In this document: piece by piece, positions 27,218 through 35,921 of the stretch
Layout: each line of letters opens with the position of its first letter
Position numbering within the stretch: the stretch's first letter is position 1
From: Aeromicrobium phoceense
Lineage (GTDB): Bacteria; Actinomycetota; Actinomycetes; Propionibacteriales; Nocardioidaceae
NCBI RefSeq assembly: GCF_013868155.1
Contig: NZ_JACEOG010000001.1
Location: 2,432,193 to 2,496,192 of the forward strand
Direction: 5' to 3'
Length of the DNA: 64,000 nt
Program-made: the position numbers and the translations under genes
The notes under the pieces: model-generated
Told to the model about the DNA's origin: nothing
What the model saw: only the letters and a program-made list of their open reading frames with translations
Databases searched by the model: none

Positions 27218-28366
27218 TCAACCGGGGCGCCTGCCTGCGATCCACGTGTGCGTGACGCGCAGCTCGGCGGCGTCCAGCACGACGAGATCGGCGGGCGTCC
27301 CGGGTGCGAGAGTGCCGAGCTCGGGCGCGCCGAGGGCGACGGCGGGCACCGTGCTGGCCGCCCGGATCGCCGTGGCGACGTCGACCCCGGCGGCCCGGAC
27401 GACGTGGGCGATGCAGGCGTCGAGGCGCACCGCGGCCCCGGCGATCGTGCCGTCCTCGCGGCGCGCCGGCTGGTCCTCGTCGATGACGACCGCGGCGCCA
27501 CCGAGCTCGTACCGGCCCGGAGGCATCCCGAACGTCGACAGGTCGTCGGTGACGAGCATGATGCGGCCCGCGGCGCTGGCGAACGCGACCCGCAGCGCGA
27601 TCGGGTCGACGTGGTGCAGGTCGGCGATCAGTCCGGGAGTCAGGCGGGCGTCGGTCAGCGCGACGCCGACCACGCCGCCGTCGCGGTGCCCGAGACCGCG
27701 CTGGGCGTTGTAGAGGTGGGTCACGAGGGTCGCGCCGGCGTCGACGGCGCGGGTCGCCGTCGCATCGTCGGCGTCGCTGTGCCCGATGCTGACCCGGACC
27801 CCCGCACGGACGAGCCGCTCGATCGCCTCGAGGGCACCGGCACGCTCGGGGGCGAGCGTCACGTAGCCCAGGTCCGCTCCCCCGGCCTCGATCAGCGCGT
27901 CGACGCGCTCGGGCGTGGGGTCGACGAGGAATGCCTCGTCGTGCGCACCCTTGCAGGCGGCCGAGATGAACGGGCCCTCGACGTGCGCGCCGAGCAGGCG
28001 CGTCGCACCGGGCCGGCCGGCGAGCCGGGCCCGCTGGCCGCGGAAGTCCCGCAGCTGCTCGACGAGGGACTCGACGGGCGCGGTGATGAAGGTCGGCGCG
28101 ATCGCGGTGACGCCCGTCGTGGCGAGGCCGTCGACGATCCGGTCCCACTCGTCGGCAGTGGCGGCGGCGAAGTCCGCCCCGTAGGCGCCGTTGATCTGGG
28201 CGTCGACGAGTCCCGGCGCCAGGATGCCGTCGTGGTGCTCGTCGGCCGGCCGCGGCGGCGCGCCCGTGCCGGAGGCCACGATCGTGCCGTCGGCGATCTC
28301 GACCCAGCCCGGCTCGAGGTCGACCCGGACGTCGACGACCGCCTCGGCGCTGATCAGGTGTCCCAC
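27218..28366 (-). CDS. nagA: N-acetylglucosamine-6-phosphate deacetylase
   Basis: A 382-aa amidohydrolase-superfamily enzyme that removes acetate from GlcNAc-6-phosphate to give glucosamine-6-phosphate, the substrate of NagB. Metal-site and substrate motifs are in place: PGLVDAQINGAYG near residue 55, HVEGPF, IGHSDA, HLYNAQ, DLHHV and the catalytic Asp in VTDD. It begins with GTG at 28366; TACGGT 14 nt upstream is a possible -10. It is divergent from the PH-domain pair and some 5 kb away from the operon that holds nagB, but completes that pathway. Confidence 0.93.
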   Translation of the reverse strand: MGHLISAEAVVDVRVDLEPGWVEIADGTIVASGTGAPPRPADEHHDGILAPGLVDAQINGAYGADFAAATADEWDRIVDGLATTGVTAIAPTFITAPVESLVEQLRDFRGQRARLAGRPGATRLLGAHVEGPFISAACKGAHDEAFLVDPTPERVDALIEAGGADLGYVTLAPERAGALEAIERLVRAGVRVSIGHSDADDATATRAVDAGATLVTHLYNAQRGLGHRDGGVVGVALTDARLTPGLIADLHHVDPIALRVAFASAAGRIMLVTDDLSTFGMPPGRYELGGAAVVIDEDQPARREDGTIAGAAVRLDACIAHVVRAAGVDVATAIRAASTVPAVALGAPELGTLAPGTPADLVVLDAAELRVTHTWIAGRRPG

Positions 28367-28413
28367 GAGAGGGGACCGTACACGCTGCGCGGGGCAGCCC
28401 TAGGGTGGATCGC

Positions 28414-28920
28414 ATGCGTCAGGACCTGTTCACCAGCCCGGAGGGCGAGTGGACCGCCGTCTCCCCGCAGCTCGCCACGGCCCGCGGACTCATCGGCTCG
28501 GCCTTCGGGATCGTGCTGCTCCTGGTCTCCGTCGGACTGTGGCTCGCCTTCGGCGACGCGTGGGGCGAATGGTCCTGGCTCGCCTGGATCCCGGCCGTGA
28601 TCGGCGTGGGTCTCATCGCGTGGATCTGGTGGTGGGCGCCGCGCAACCGCCGCAGCTGGGGCTACGCCGAGGCCGAGGACGACTTCGTCGTGCGCGGCGG
28701 CATCATGTTCCGCCGTCTCGTGGTCGTGCCCTACGGCCGGATGCAGTTCGTCGACGTGCAGTCCGGCCCGGTGGCCCGCGCGTTCGGGTTCGCCACCGTC
28801 ACGCTGCACACCGCCTCCACCGCCACGGCGGCCGAGATCCCCGGCGTCCCCCTCGACGAGGCCACGCGCCTGCGCAACCGGCTGACCGATCTCGGTGAGG
28901 GTCATGGCGCCGGCGTCTGA
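28414..28920 (+). CDS. PH-domain membrane protein (YdbS-like, bPH2)
   Basis: A 168-aa protein with two hydrophobic segments (about residues 25-45 and 55-75) followed by a bacterial PH-2 (DUF304) domain with RRLVVVPYGRMQFVDVQSGP, the family signature. Members work with a larger three-domain partner of the YdbT type, which is the next gene with a 17-nt overlap. In Bacillus the pair affects resistance to antimicrobial peptides; the role here is unknown. The ATG at 28414 follows TAGGGT at 28401-28406 by the spacing seen at leaderless genes; a GTG at 28405 is the alternative. Confidence 0.85.
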   Translation: MRQDLFTSPEGEWTAVSPQLATARGLIGSAFGIVLLLVSVGLWLAFGDAWGEWSWLAWIPAVIGVGLIAWIWWWAPRNRRSWGYAEAEDDFVVRGGIMFRRLVVVPYGRMQFVDVQSGPVARAFGFATVTLHTASTATAAEIPGVPLDEATRLRNRLTDLGEGHGAGV

Positions 28921-30214
28921 GGCGCACCGCACTCACCCCCTGACCGCGTTGCTGCAGGGCCTGATCTGGGGTGCCGGCGTCGCGGTGGCGTTCGCGTGGC
29001 AGGCCCTCGACTTCAGCGACCCCGAGTGGTGGACCCTCGCCTCCATGCCGGCGGGCTTCCTCCTCGGCGCGGTGGCGGGCTGGATCAGCTGGCTCTTCAC
29101 CCGCTACGTGATCGACGACCAGGAGGTCCGGGTCGAGAAGGGCGTGCTGTTCAAGTCCTCGCGCCGAATCCCGTTCGAGCGGTTGCAGTCGGTCGACATC
29201 AACGAGCCGCTCATCGCCCGGGTGGTCGGGCTCTCCGAGCTGACGATCGAGATGGCCGGCGGCTCCGACTCCCGCACGCGACTGCGCTTCCTGACGCTGG
29301 CCGAGTCGCGGCGCCTGCGCCGCCTCCTGCTCGAGCGCGCCCATGGAACGCCGCAGGACGCCGAGGGCGAGGGCGGGCTCGCGCTGCAGGAGCAGCGCCA
29401 GGTGCTGCACGTCGTGCCGCCGGACCGCATCATCATCGGCACGCTGCTCTCGCTGGACTTCGTCGCCACGGTGCTCGCCGCGCTGGGATCGATCGGCTTC
29501 GCCCTCTTCACCGAGACCGGCTGGGCCCTGCTGGCCATCCTCATCCCGGCCCTGTGGGGCATCGGCCAGATGATCACCAACCGGATCTTCGCCCAGTGGG
29601 ACTTCACGCTGTCCCGCGGTCCACGCGGCCTGCGGATCGAGCGCGGCCTGCTGAGCCGCAGCTCACAGACGATCCCCTACGACCGCGTGCAGGGCATCGC
29701 CGTCGTCGAGCCGATCGTCTGGCGCCGCTACCGCTGGTCGCGCCTCGACGTGGACGTCGCCGGCTACGGCGCCGTCTCGGACGACAGCGGGGGCGTCTCG
29801 TCCACGACCCTGCTCCCGATCGCCGACCTCGACCTCGCCCAGCGGATCGTCGACGAGCTGATCCCCGATCCCGATCGCGGCACCGGCGACCGGGTGCGTC
29901 CCACGCGCCGCTCGCGGCTCTTCGCGCCGGTCGGCTGGAGATACCGCTGGCTGGAGTCCACCGCGCACACGGTGACCACGGCGACGGGCTGGATCACGCG
30001 CAGCCGCTCGATCGTGCCGCACCACAAGGTGCAGTCGGTCGAGTTCTCCCAGGGGCCGCTGCAGCGCCGCCTGGGCGTCGCCTCGGTGCACGTGCACACG
30101 CCTGACGGGCCGGTCTCAGCCCAGGCGGCGCACCTCGACGCGGAGGTCGCCCGCCGGGTGTCGTTCGACGAGGTCGAGCTGGCGCGCGAGGCGCGCCGGG
30201 TCAGCCGCCGCTGA
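28904..30214 (+). CDS. PH-domain membrane protein (YdbT-like, repeated bPH2)
   Basis: A 436-aa membrane protein with three copies of the bacterial PH-2 module, each marked by a basic-aromatic RIPFERLQSVDI-like, TIPYDRVQGIAV-like or IVPHHKVQSVEF-like segment, and by pairs of hydrophobic helices before the first and second copies. It is the usual partner of the small YdbS-like protein encoded just upstream, with overlapping reading frames. A GTG at 28895 would add three residues. The 3' end overlaps the convergent dus gene by 14 nt. Function in envelope stress or peptide resistance is inferred from family members only. Confidence 0.88.
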   Translation: MAPASEAHRTHPLTALLQGLIWGAGVAVAFAWQALDFSDPEWWTLASMPAGFLLGAVAGWISWLFTRYVIDDQEVRVEKGVLFKSSRRIPFERLQSVDINEPLIARVVGLSELTIEMAGGSDSRTRLRFLTLAESRRLRRLLLERAHGTPQDAEGEGGLALQEQRQVLHVVPPDRIIIGTLLSLDFVATVLAALGSIGFALFTETGWALLAILIPALWGIGQMITNRIFAQWDFTLSRGPRGLRIERGLLSRSSQTIPYDRVQGIAVVEPIVWRRYRWSRLDVDVAGYGAVSDDSGGVSSTTLLPIADLDLAQRIVDELIPDPDRGTGDRVRPTRRSRLFAPVGWRYRWLESTAHTVTTATGWITRSRSIVPHHKVQSVEFSQGPLQRRLGVASVHVHTPDGPVSAQAAHLDAEVARRVSFDEVELAREARRVSRR

Positions 30215-31337
30215 TCGCGTCCTCGGCCGCCGCGTCCATGGCGCCCGACATCTCGCGCGAGTCGAGCCAGCCCTCGGGCAGCACGACCTTGCGCGGGGAG
30301 CCCTGGCGGCCACGCGGCACGCCCAGCTCGCTCACCGGGAACGGCAGGTCGGGGTCGAGGTCGCTGAGCAGCTCGTCCAGCGCCCGGTAGGAGCTGACGT
30401 GCCCGAGCCGGTCGCGCACGCTGGAGCCCGCGGGGAAGCCCTTGAGGTACCACGCGACGTGCTTGCGGAACTCCACGCAGCCGCGCTCCTCGCCCAGCCA
30501 CTCCCCCAGCAGCTCGGCGTGGCGGCGCATGACGGCCATGACCTCGCCGAGGTTCGGCAGGGTGGCGACGGTGCGACCGTCGAAGGCGGCCGCGAGGTCG
30601 CGGAAGAGCCACGGCCGGCCGAGGCAGCCCCGGCCGACGACGACGCCGTCGCAGCCGGTCTGCTCGACCATCGCGAGCGCGTCGGAGGCCTCCCAGATGT
30701 CGCCGTTGCCGAGCACCGGGATGTCGACCGCGGACTTGAGCTCGCCGATCGAGTCCCAGTCGGCGCGTCCGCTGTAGTGCTGCGCCGCGGTGCGGCCGTG
30801 CAGCGCGATTGCGGCACAGCCGGTGTCCTCGGCGATGCGGCCGGCGTCGAGGTAGGTCAGGTGGTCCTCGTCGATGCCCTTGCGGGTCTTCATCGTGACC
30901 GGCACGCCGTACGGCTCCGCGGCGCTCACGGCCGCGTTGAGGATCTGGCCCAGCAGCGTGGCCTTCCACGGCAGCGCGGAGCCACCGCCCTTGCGGGTCA
31001 CCTTGGGCACGGGGCAGCCGAAGTTGAGGTCGACGTGGTCGACGCCGTGGTCGGCGCACAGGATCTCCACGGCACGGCCGACGGTGTCGGGATCGATGCC
31101 GTAGAGCTGCACCGAGCGGACCTGCTCGCCCTCGGCGAACGTCAGCATCGACAGGCTCGTGGCGTCGCCCTCGACGAGGCCGCGGGTGGTGATCATCTCG
31201 CACACGTAGAGCCCGGCGCCCTGCTCGGCGCACAGCCGGCGGAACGCCACGTTCGTGACGCCGGCCATCGGGGCGAGGACGACCGGCACGTCGACGTGGA
31301 CGCGCCCGAGGTCGAGGCCCCGCGTCAGGGTCGCCAT
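30201..31337 (-). CDS. dus: tRNA-dihydrouridine synthase (DusB type)
   Basis: A 378-aa FMN enzyme that reduces uridine to dihydrouridine in the D-loop of tRNA. The TIM barrel shows VLAPMAGVTNVAFRRL at the N-terminus, the active-site motif HVDLNFGCPVPKV with catalytic Cys, and KTRKG, HGRTAAQHY, GNGDI and VGRGCLGRPW motifs for FMN and RNA binding. A C-terminal helical domain follows. The ATG at 31337 begins directly at the barrel. The upstream lipoprotein gene overlaps it by 13 nt, so they form an operon with glyS. Confidence 0.94.
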   Translation of the reverse strand: MATLTRGLDLGRVHVDVPVVLAPMAGVTNVAFRRLCAEQGAGLYVCEMITTRGLVEGDATSLSMLTFAEGEQVRSVQLYGIDPDTVGRAVEILCADHGVDHVDLNFGCPVPKVTRKGGGSALPWKATLLGQILNAAVSAAEPYGVPVTMKTRKGIDEDHLTYLDAGRIAEDTGCAAIALHGRTAAQHYSGRADWDSIGELKSAVDIPVLGNGDIWEASDALAMVEQTGCDGVVVGRGCLGRPWLFRDLAAAFDGRTVATLPNLGEVMAVMRRHAELLGEWLGEERGCVEFRKHVAWYLKGFPAGSSVRDRLGHVSSYRALDELLSDLDPDLPFPVSELGVPRGRQGSPRKVVLPEGWLDSREMSGAMDAAAEDAISGG

Positions 31338-31882
31338 CGGACCGCCGTGGTCACGCCGCCGGGCTGGAAGTCGACCGACTCGACCGCCGTGCCCCGCGGG
31401 ACGAAGTAGAGCAGGCAGCCCTTGGCCGTCTGGCCGGCCGCGAAGGAGGCACCGACCTGGGGCGCGCGGCACGCGGTGAGCCCGGCCGGCGTGGCCGTCG
31501 GCGGCACGAGGACGTCGCCCGCGAGGTGCAGCCACCACGGCAGGCCCTCGGGGAACTCCGCCACGGCCGGACCGCGGTTCCCCATCACGACGCGCACGTA
31601 GTACGGCTGCATGCCCTCAGGCACCGTGAACAGCGAGAGGTCGCGGCGCGGCGCCTTGTCGATCCGGGCGACGCCGAGCGTCATCGCAGTGCCGGCCTCG
31701 TCGTCCGCCGACGGGTAGGCCACGGCCAGCGACTCGCCGACCTTCTTCTCGGTGCCCGGATCGGACAGGCTCAGGCCCGCCGGCACCTCGAAGCCCGGCT
31801 CGGGCGCTGACGACTCCTGGGCGTCACCGCTCGAGCACGCGGCCAGCGCGAGCAGCAGGAGCGCTGCGGCGAGGGCGCGCAC
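31325..31882 (-). CDS. Secreted lipoprotein of unknown function
   Basis: A 185-aa putative lipoprotein. The N-terminus has a basic start, a leucine/alanine-rich core and the lipobox LAAC-S (Cys near residue 16), so it should be lipid-anchored outside the membrane. The mature part begins with a Ser/Glu/Pro-rich linker, then shows beta-rich sequence with no motif I recognise; two further cysteines (CRAP and GCLLYF) could form a disulfide. The fold may be of the DUF4352/telomeric-repeat-like extracellular type, but this is a guess. The GTG at 31882 lies 2 nt after the glyS stop; a TTG at 31891 would overlap it. Confidence 0.75.
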   Translation of the reverse strand: MRALAAALLLLALAACSSGDAQESSAPEPGFEVPAGLSLSDPGTEKKVGESLAVAYPSADDEAGTAMTLGVARIDKAPRRDLSLFTVPEGMQPYYVRVVMGNRGPAVAEFPEGLPWWLHLAGDVLVPPTATPAGLTACRAPQVGASFAAGQTAKGCLLYFVPRGTAVESVDFQPGGVTTAVRWRP

Positions 31883-31884
31883 GC

Positions 31885-33270
31885 TCAGCAACCGATGAGG
31901 CGCGACGCGAGGTACCCACTGACCTGGCTCAGGCCGATGCGCTCCTGCGACATCGAGTCGCGCTCCCGGATCGTGACCGCGTCGTCCTCGAGGGTGTCGA
32001 AGTCGACCGTGATGCAGAACGGCGTGCCGATCTCGTCCTGACGGCGGTAGCGCTTGCCGATCGCCTGGGCGTCGTCGAAGTCGACGTTCCAGTTCTGGCG
32101 CAGCTCGGCGGCGAGGTCGCGCGCCTTGGGCGAGAGGGCCTCGTTGCGCGACAGCGGCAGGACCGCGGCCTTGACCGGCGAGAGTCGCGGGTCCAGGCGC
32201 AGCACGGTGCGCTTGTCCACGCCGCCCTTGGCGTTGGGCGCCTCGTCCTCGGTGTAGGCGTCCACGAGGAACGCCATCAGCGAGCGGTTCACACCGGCTG
32301 CCGGCTCGATGACGTACGGGGTCCAGCGCTCGTTGTTGGCCTGGTCGAAGTACGACAGGTCCTTGCCCGAGTGCTTGGCATGCGTCGACAGGTCGAAGTC
32401 GGTGCGGTTCGCGACGCCCTCGAGCTCACCGAACTCCGAGCCCGCGAAGCCGAAGCGGTACTCGATGTCGACGGTGCGCTTGGAGTAGTGCGAGAGCTTC
32501 TCGGCCGGGTGCTCGAACAGGCGCAGGTTCTCGGGGTTCACACCGAGGTCGGTGTACCACTTGAGGCGCGTGTCGATCCAGTACTGGTGCCACTCCTCGT
32601 CCTCGCCGGGCTTGACGAAGAACTCCATCTCCATCTGCTCGAACTCGCGCGTGCGGAAGATGAAGTTGCCGGGCGTGATCTCGTTGCGGAAGCTCTTGCC
32701 GATCTGCCCGATGCCGAACGGGGGCTTCTGGCGGGACGAGCCCATGACCTGCGCGAAGTTCACGAAGATCCCCTGGGCGGTCTCGGGGCGCAGGTAGTGC
32801 AGGCCCTCCTCGGACTCGACCGGGCCGAGGAACGTCTTGAGCAGGCCGTTGAACATGCGCGGCTCGGTCCACTGGCCGCGGGTGCCGCAGTTCGCACAGA
32901 CCAGCGTGGACATCTCGACCGCGTCGGGGTCGTCGAGGCCGTGCTTCTCGGCGTACGCCTCCTGGAGGTGGTCCTGGCGGTAGCGCTTGTGGCACTGCAG
33001 GCACTCGACCAGCGGGTCGACGAAGGCGGCGAGGTGGCCCGAGGCCTGCCAGACCGGCGTGGGCAGGATCACCGAGGAGTCGAGGCCGACGACGTCGTCG
33101 CGGCCCTGCACCATCGAGCGCCACCACTGGCGCTTGACGTTCTCCTTGAGCTCGACGCCGAGCGGCCCGTAGTCCCAGGCGGAGCGGGTGCCGCCGTAGA
33201 TCTCGCCGCACTGGTAGACGAAGCCGCGGCGCTTGCAGAGGCTGATGACGGTGTCGATGACTGAGGCCAT
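31885..33270 (-). CDS. glyS: Glycyl-tRNA synthetase (single-chain class II type)
   Basis: A 461-aa homodimeric glycyl-tRNA synthetase of the eukaryote-like type (often called glyQS). It starts with [18 protein letters not shown], contains a cysteine-pair zinc-type insertion (ECLQCHK ... CANCGTRG, about residues 90-135), class II motif 2 ([19 protein letters not shown]) and motif 3 near SLMAFL, with an anticodon-binding domain at the C-terminus. No Shine-Dalgarno sequence precedes the ATG; CAGGAT lies 13 nt upstream as a possible -10. It is divergent from the ROK repressor gene and leads the lipoprotein-dus operon. Confidence 0.95.
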   Translation of the reverse strand: MASVIDTVISLCKRRGFVYQCGEIYGGTRSAWDYGPLGVELKENVKRQWWRSMVQGRDDVVGLDSSVILPTPVWQASGHLAAFVDPLVECLQCHKRYRQDHLQEAYAEKHGLDDPDAVEMSTLVCANCGTRGQWTEPRMFNGLLKTFLGPVESEEGLHYLRPETAQGIFVNFAQVMGSSRQKPPFGIGQIGKSFRNEITPGNFIFRTREFEQMEMEFFVKPGEDEEWHQYWIDTRLKWYTDLGVNPENLRLFEHPAEKLSHYSKRTVDIEYRFGFAGSEFGELEGVANRTDFDLSTHAKHSGKDLSYFDQANNERWTPYVIEPAAGVNRSLMAFLVDAYTEDEAPNAKGGVDKRTVLRLDPRLSPVKAAVLPLSRNEALSPKARDLAAELRQNWNVDFDDAQAIGKRYRRQDEIGTPFCITVDFDTLEDDAVTIRERDSMSQERIGLSQVSGYLASRLIGC

Positions 33271-33397
33271 GGAGGAAATCCTGTCCGGCTGGATGTCGGC
33301 GGGCCGTTGCGCGTCGTCGTGACAACGCGCGCCCGAGGTCAGCGATCCACGATACCCCCGGCCTCACGGCGGTCCGTGATCAGTTCCCCCGAATGCC

Positions 33398-33430
33398 TTG
33401 ACGGGCTTTAGTTAGTTTGGTTTATTAACT
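33398..33430 (+). promoter_or_regulatory. Promoter and candidate ROK operator of the amino-sugar operon
   Basis: TTGACG at 33398-33403 is a good -35. The AT-rich TTTATTAA region at 33421-33428 is the -10, and the GTG at 33433 follows with no ribosome-binding site. AGTTA (33410-33414) and TAACT (33426-33430) form an inverted repeat around the -10. This is the most AT-rich spot of the region and suits autorepression by the ROK protein encoded next. Confidence 0.6.
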
Positions 33431-33432
33431 CT

Positions 33433-34530
33433 GTGACCTCGACCACAGTGACCCGCCGTGCGGTGGGCAAGGTGCGCCCGGCCGACACCCGTCGGCACCA
33501 CCGCACCCTGCTGCTGCAGCACCTCATGGACCACGGCCCGACGACCCGCGCCGACCTCGCCCGCGAGACTGGCCTGACCCGCGTGACGGTGTCGGACCTG
33601 GTCGCCGAGATGCTCCAGGAGTCGCTGGTCGACGACATCGGCGCCCGCCCCGGCACCCACCTGGGCAAGCCCGCGACCCTCGTCGCGATCTCGAAGGACG
33701 CGCCGGTCATCGTCGCGGTCGACCTGTCGGACGACTCGGGCTTCGACGGCGCCGTCGTCGACCTGCACGGTCAGGTCCTCCTGCGCGAGCAGGCCCCGTT
33801 CACCCGAGGTGCTGACGCCGTGGACGACCTGTCCACGCTCGTCGCCCGTCTCGTCGAGAGAGCTCCCCGCCGCGTGCTCGGCATCGGGGTCGGCACGCCG
33901 GGCATCATCGACGACGCGGGCGTCGTCCTGCAGGCGCCGAATCTGGCCTGGGAGGACGTCCCCCTCGCCGCCACCCTGGCCGAGCGCCACGGGCTGCCGG
34001 TGTGCGTCGGCAACGACGCCAACATCGCGGCGGTTGCCGAAGGCGCCTTCGGCGACGGCGACGACGCCGGCCCGCTGATGGTCACGATCGGGCAGGGCGT
34101 CGGCGGCGGCATCCTCGTCGACGGCCACCCGGTGGCCGGTCCCCTGCGCTCGGCCGGCGAGATCGGCCACATCGTCGTCGATCCCGACGGCGCCGCATGC
34201 GCCTGCGGGAACCGCGGCTGCCTCGAGACCCTGCTCAGCGCCCCGGCCCTGCGGGCGGCCGGGTCCGACGAGGCCCGCCGTCACGTCGGCGACCTGCTCG
34301 GATCGGTCCTGACGCCGATCGTGACCACCCTCGGCATCGCCGACGTCGTCCTGCACGGACCGACCGACCTGCTCGACGGCCCGGTGCTGGAGGCAGCACG
34401 CGCCGCCGTCGCCCGCCAGAGTCTCCCCTTCGTCGCCCAGCGCATCAGGATCCGCCTGGTCGCCCACGACGAGCTCGTCCTGACCGGGGCGGCGGCGCTG
34501 GTGCGCCATCGCGAGCTGGGAGTCGTGTGA
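33433..34530 (+). CDS. ROK-family transcriptional repressor (NagC-like)
   Basis: A 365-aa regulator: an N-terminal winged helix-turn-helix (about residues 20-80, TTRADLARETGLTRVTVSDLV) joined to a ROK sugar-kinase-like domain. The ROK zinc motif CACGNRGCLE is present, so inducer binding and folding should be normal, whereas the phosphate-binding DxGxT motif is degraded to DLSDDSG, as in repressors rather than kinases. It is the first gene of the amino-sugar operon and probably senses GlcNAc or GlcNAc-6-phosphate. The GTG start is likely leaderless, with the promoter overlapped by an inverted repeat. Confidence 0.9.
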   Translation: MTSTTVTRRAVGKVRPADTRRHHRTLLLQHLMDHGPTTRADLARETGLTRVTVSDLVAEMLQESLVDDIGARPGTHLGKPATLVAISKDAPVIVAVDLSDDSGFDGAVVDLHGQVLLREQAPFTRGADAVDDLSTLVARLVERAPRRVLGIGVGTPGIIDDAGVVLQAPNLAWEDVPLAATLAERHGLPVCVGNDANIAAVAEGAFGDGDDAGPLMVTIGQGVGGGILVDGHPVAGPLRSAGEIGHIVVDPDGAACACGNRGCLETLLSAPALRAAGSDEARRHVGDLLGSVLTPIVTTLGIADVVLHGPTDLLDGPVLEAARAAVARQSLPFVAQRIRIRLVAHDELVLTGAAALVRHRELGVV

Positions 34531-34583
34531 GGTGCGCCGCGCCGAACACTCCACCACCACACATCATGCAGGAGAGGCACATC

Positions 34584-35831
34584 ATGAAGCTCCGTAAGTT
34601 CGTGGCGAGCGCGGCCGTGGCCGGGATCGCCCTGAGCGTCCTGGCCGCGTGCGGGGGCGACGACGACTCGTCGTCCGACGCCGGGTCCGACACCATCACC
34701 CTGTGGCTCGCGGGCAAGGAGGACACCCCGACCGAGGCCAGCGACTGGCTGACCAAGGAGTTCGCCGCCCAGAACGACGGCAAGACCCTCAAGATCGAGC
34801 GCATCGACTGGGGCGAGCTGCTGACCCGCCTGAACACCTCCCTGCCGAGCGACGAGTCGCCCGACGTCGTGGAGATCGGCAACACCCAGGCCGCCTCGTT
34901 CACGAGCATCGGCGCCTTCTCCGACCTGACCGACAAGGCCGACGAGCTGGGTGCCATGGGCCCGGAGTCGTTCGTCGAGGCCGGCACGTGGGAGGACAAG
35001 CTCTACGCGGTGCCGTACTACTGGGGCTCGCGCTACGTCTTCTACAGCAAGAAGGCCCTCAAGGACGCCGGCCTGGAGCCCCCGAAGACCCTCGAGGACT
35101 TCAGCGCCGCGGCGGCGCAGCTGAAGGCCGACGGCGGCGACAAGTACAGCGGGTTCTGGCTGCCCGGCCAGGACTGGCGCAACGGCATCAGCTGGATCTT
35201 CGCGCACGGGGGCGACATCGCCGTCCAGGAGGGCGACGCGTGGGTGGGCAAGCTGTCGAGCCCCGAGTCGATCCAGGGTCTCGAGCAGTGGCAGCAGCTG
35301 GCCGAGAAGGCCACCACCGCCCCGAAGGACGGCAAGGACGAGGAGGCGTGGACCCCGTTCAACAACGGCGAGGCCGCGATGTTCATGGCGCCGAGCTGGG
35401 CCCGCTGGTCGGTCGCCGAGGACAAGGCCGAGGATCTCGGCGGCTTCGCGCTGCCGGGTGTCGACGGTGAGGCCGCCCCGGTCTTCGCCGGCGGCTCGAA
35501 CCTCGCCGTGTCGGCCAAGTCGAAGAACCAGGACCTGGCCTTCGAGGTGCTCAAGCTGATCTACAGCGACGACTACCAGCAGCTGCTCGCCAAGAACGGC
35601 CTCGGCCCGGCGAACGACGAGTTCACGTCGCTCATGGGCGACGACGAGTTCGCCACGGCGGCCATCACCGCGGCCGGCAACTCCAAGCTCACCCCGACGT
35701 CGCCGAACTGGGCGGCGGTCGAGACGTCGAGCGTCATGGAGGAGTTCTTCGGTGCCATCGCCAACGGCGAGGACGTCGCCACGGTCGCGAAGGCCACCGA
35801 CGCCAAGCTCGAGGCCGAGCTCAACAAGTGA
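34584..35831 (+). CDS. ABC sugar transporter, lipoprotein solute-binding protein
   Basis: A 415-aa extracellular binding protein. A lipoprotein signal peptide ends in the lipobox LAAC (Cys near residue 23), followed by an acidic Ser/Asp linker and the two-lobed family-1 fold with DTITLWLAGKEDTP, YAVPYYWGSRYVFYSK and FNNGEAAMFMAPSW. Several aromatic residues typical of oligosaccharide binding are seen. AGGAGAG precedes the ATG at 34584; an in-frame ATG six codons upstream lacks such spacing. Operon context (NagZ, ROK kinase, NagB) suggests GlcNAc oligomers, chitobiose or muropeptide sugars as ligands. Confidence 0.92.
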   Translation: MKLRKFVASAAVAGIALSVLAACGGDDDSSSDAGSDTITLWLAGKEDTPTEASDWLTKEFAAQNDGKTLKIERIDWGELLTRLNTSLPSDESPDVVEIGNTQAASFTSIGAFSDLTDKADELGAMGPESFVEAGTWEDKLYAVPYYWGSRYVFYSKKALKDAGLEPPKTLEDFSAAAAQLKADGGDKYSGFWLPGQDWRNGISWIFAHGGDIAVQEGDAWVGKLSSPESIQGLEQWQQLAEKATTAPKDGKDEEAWTPFNNGEAAMFMAPSWARWSVAEDKAEDLGGFALPGVDGEAAPVFAGGSNLAVSAKSKNQDLAFEVLKLIYSDDYQQLLAKNGLGPANDEFTSLMGDDEFATAAITAAGNSKLTPTSPNWAAVETSSVMEEFFGAIANGEDVATVAKATDAKLEAELNK

Positions 35832-35855
35832 CACGCTCGCGGTGAGGAGTCCGGT

Positions 35856-35881
35856 GGGGCCCGGTCGTGAGGCCGGGCCCC
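35856..35881 (+). terminator. GC-rich hairpin between binding protein and permease genes
   Basis: A perfect 9-bp inverted repeat (35856-35864 with 35873-35881) encloses an 8-nt loop, 25 nt after the binding-protein stop. No T tract follows, so full termination is unlikely. It is better read as an attenuator or 3' stabiliser that keeps binding-protein mRNA above permease mRNA. Confidence 0.6.
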
Positions 35882-35921
35882 GCCGCCTGCCGGGAGCACA
35901 CTGCCCAGGGAAGGAGGAACG

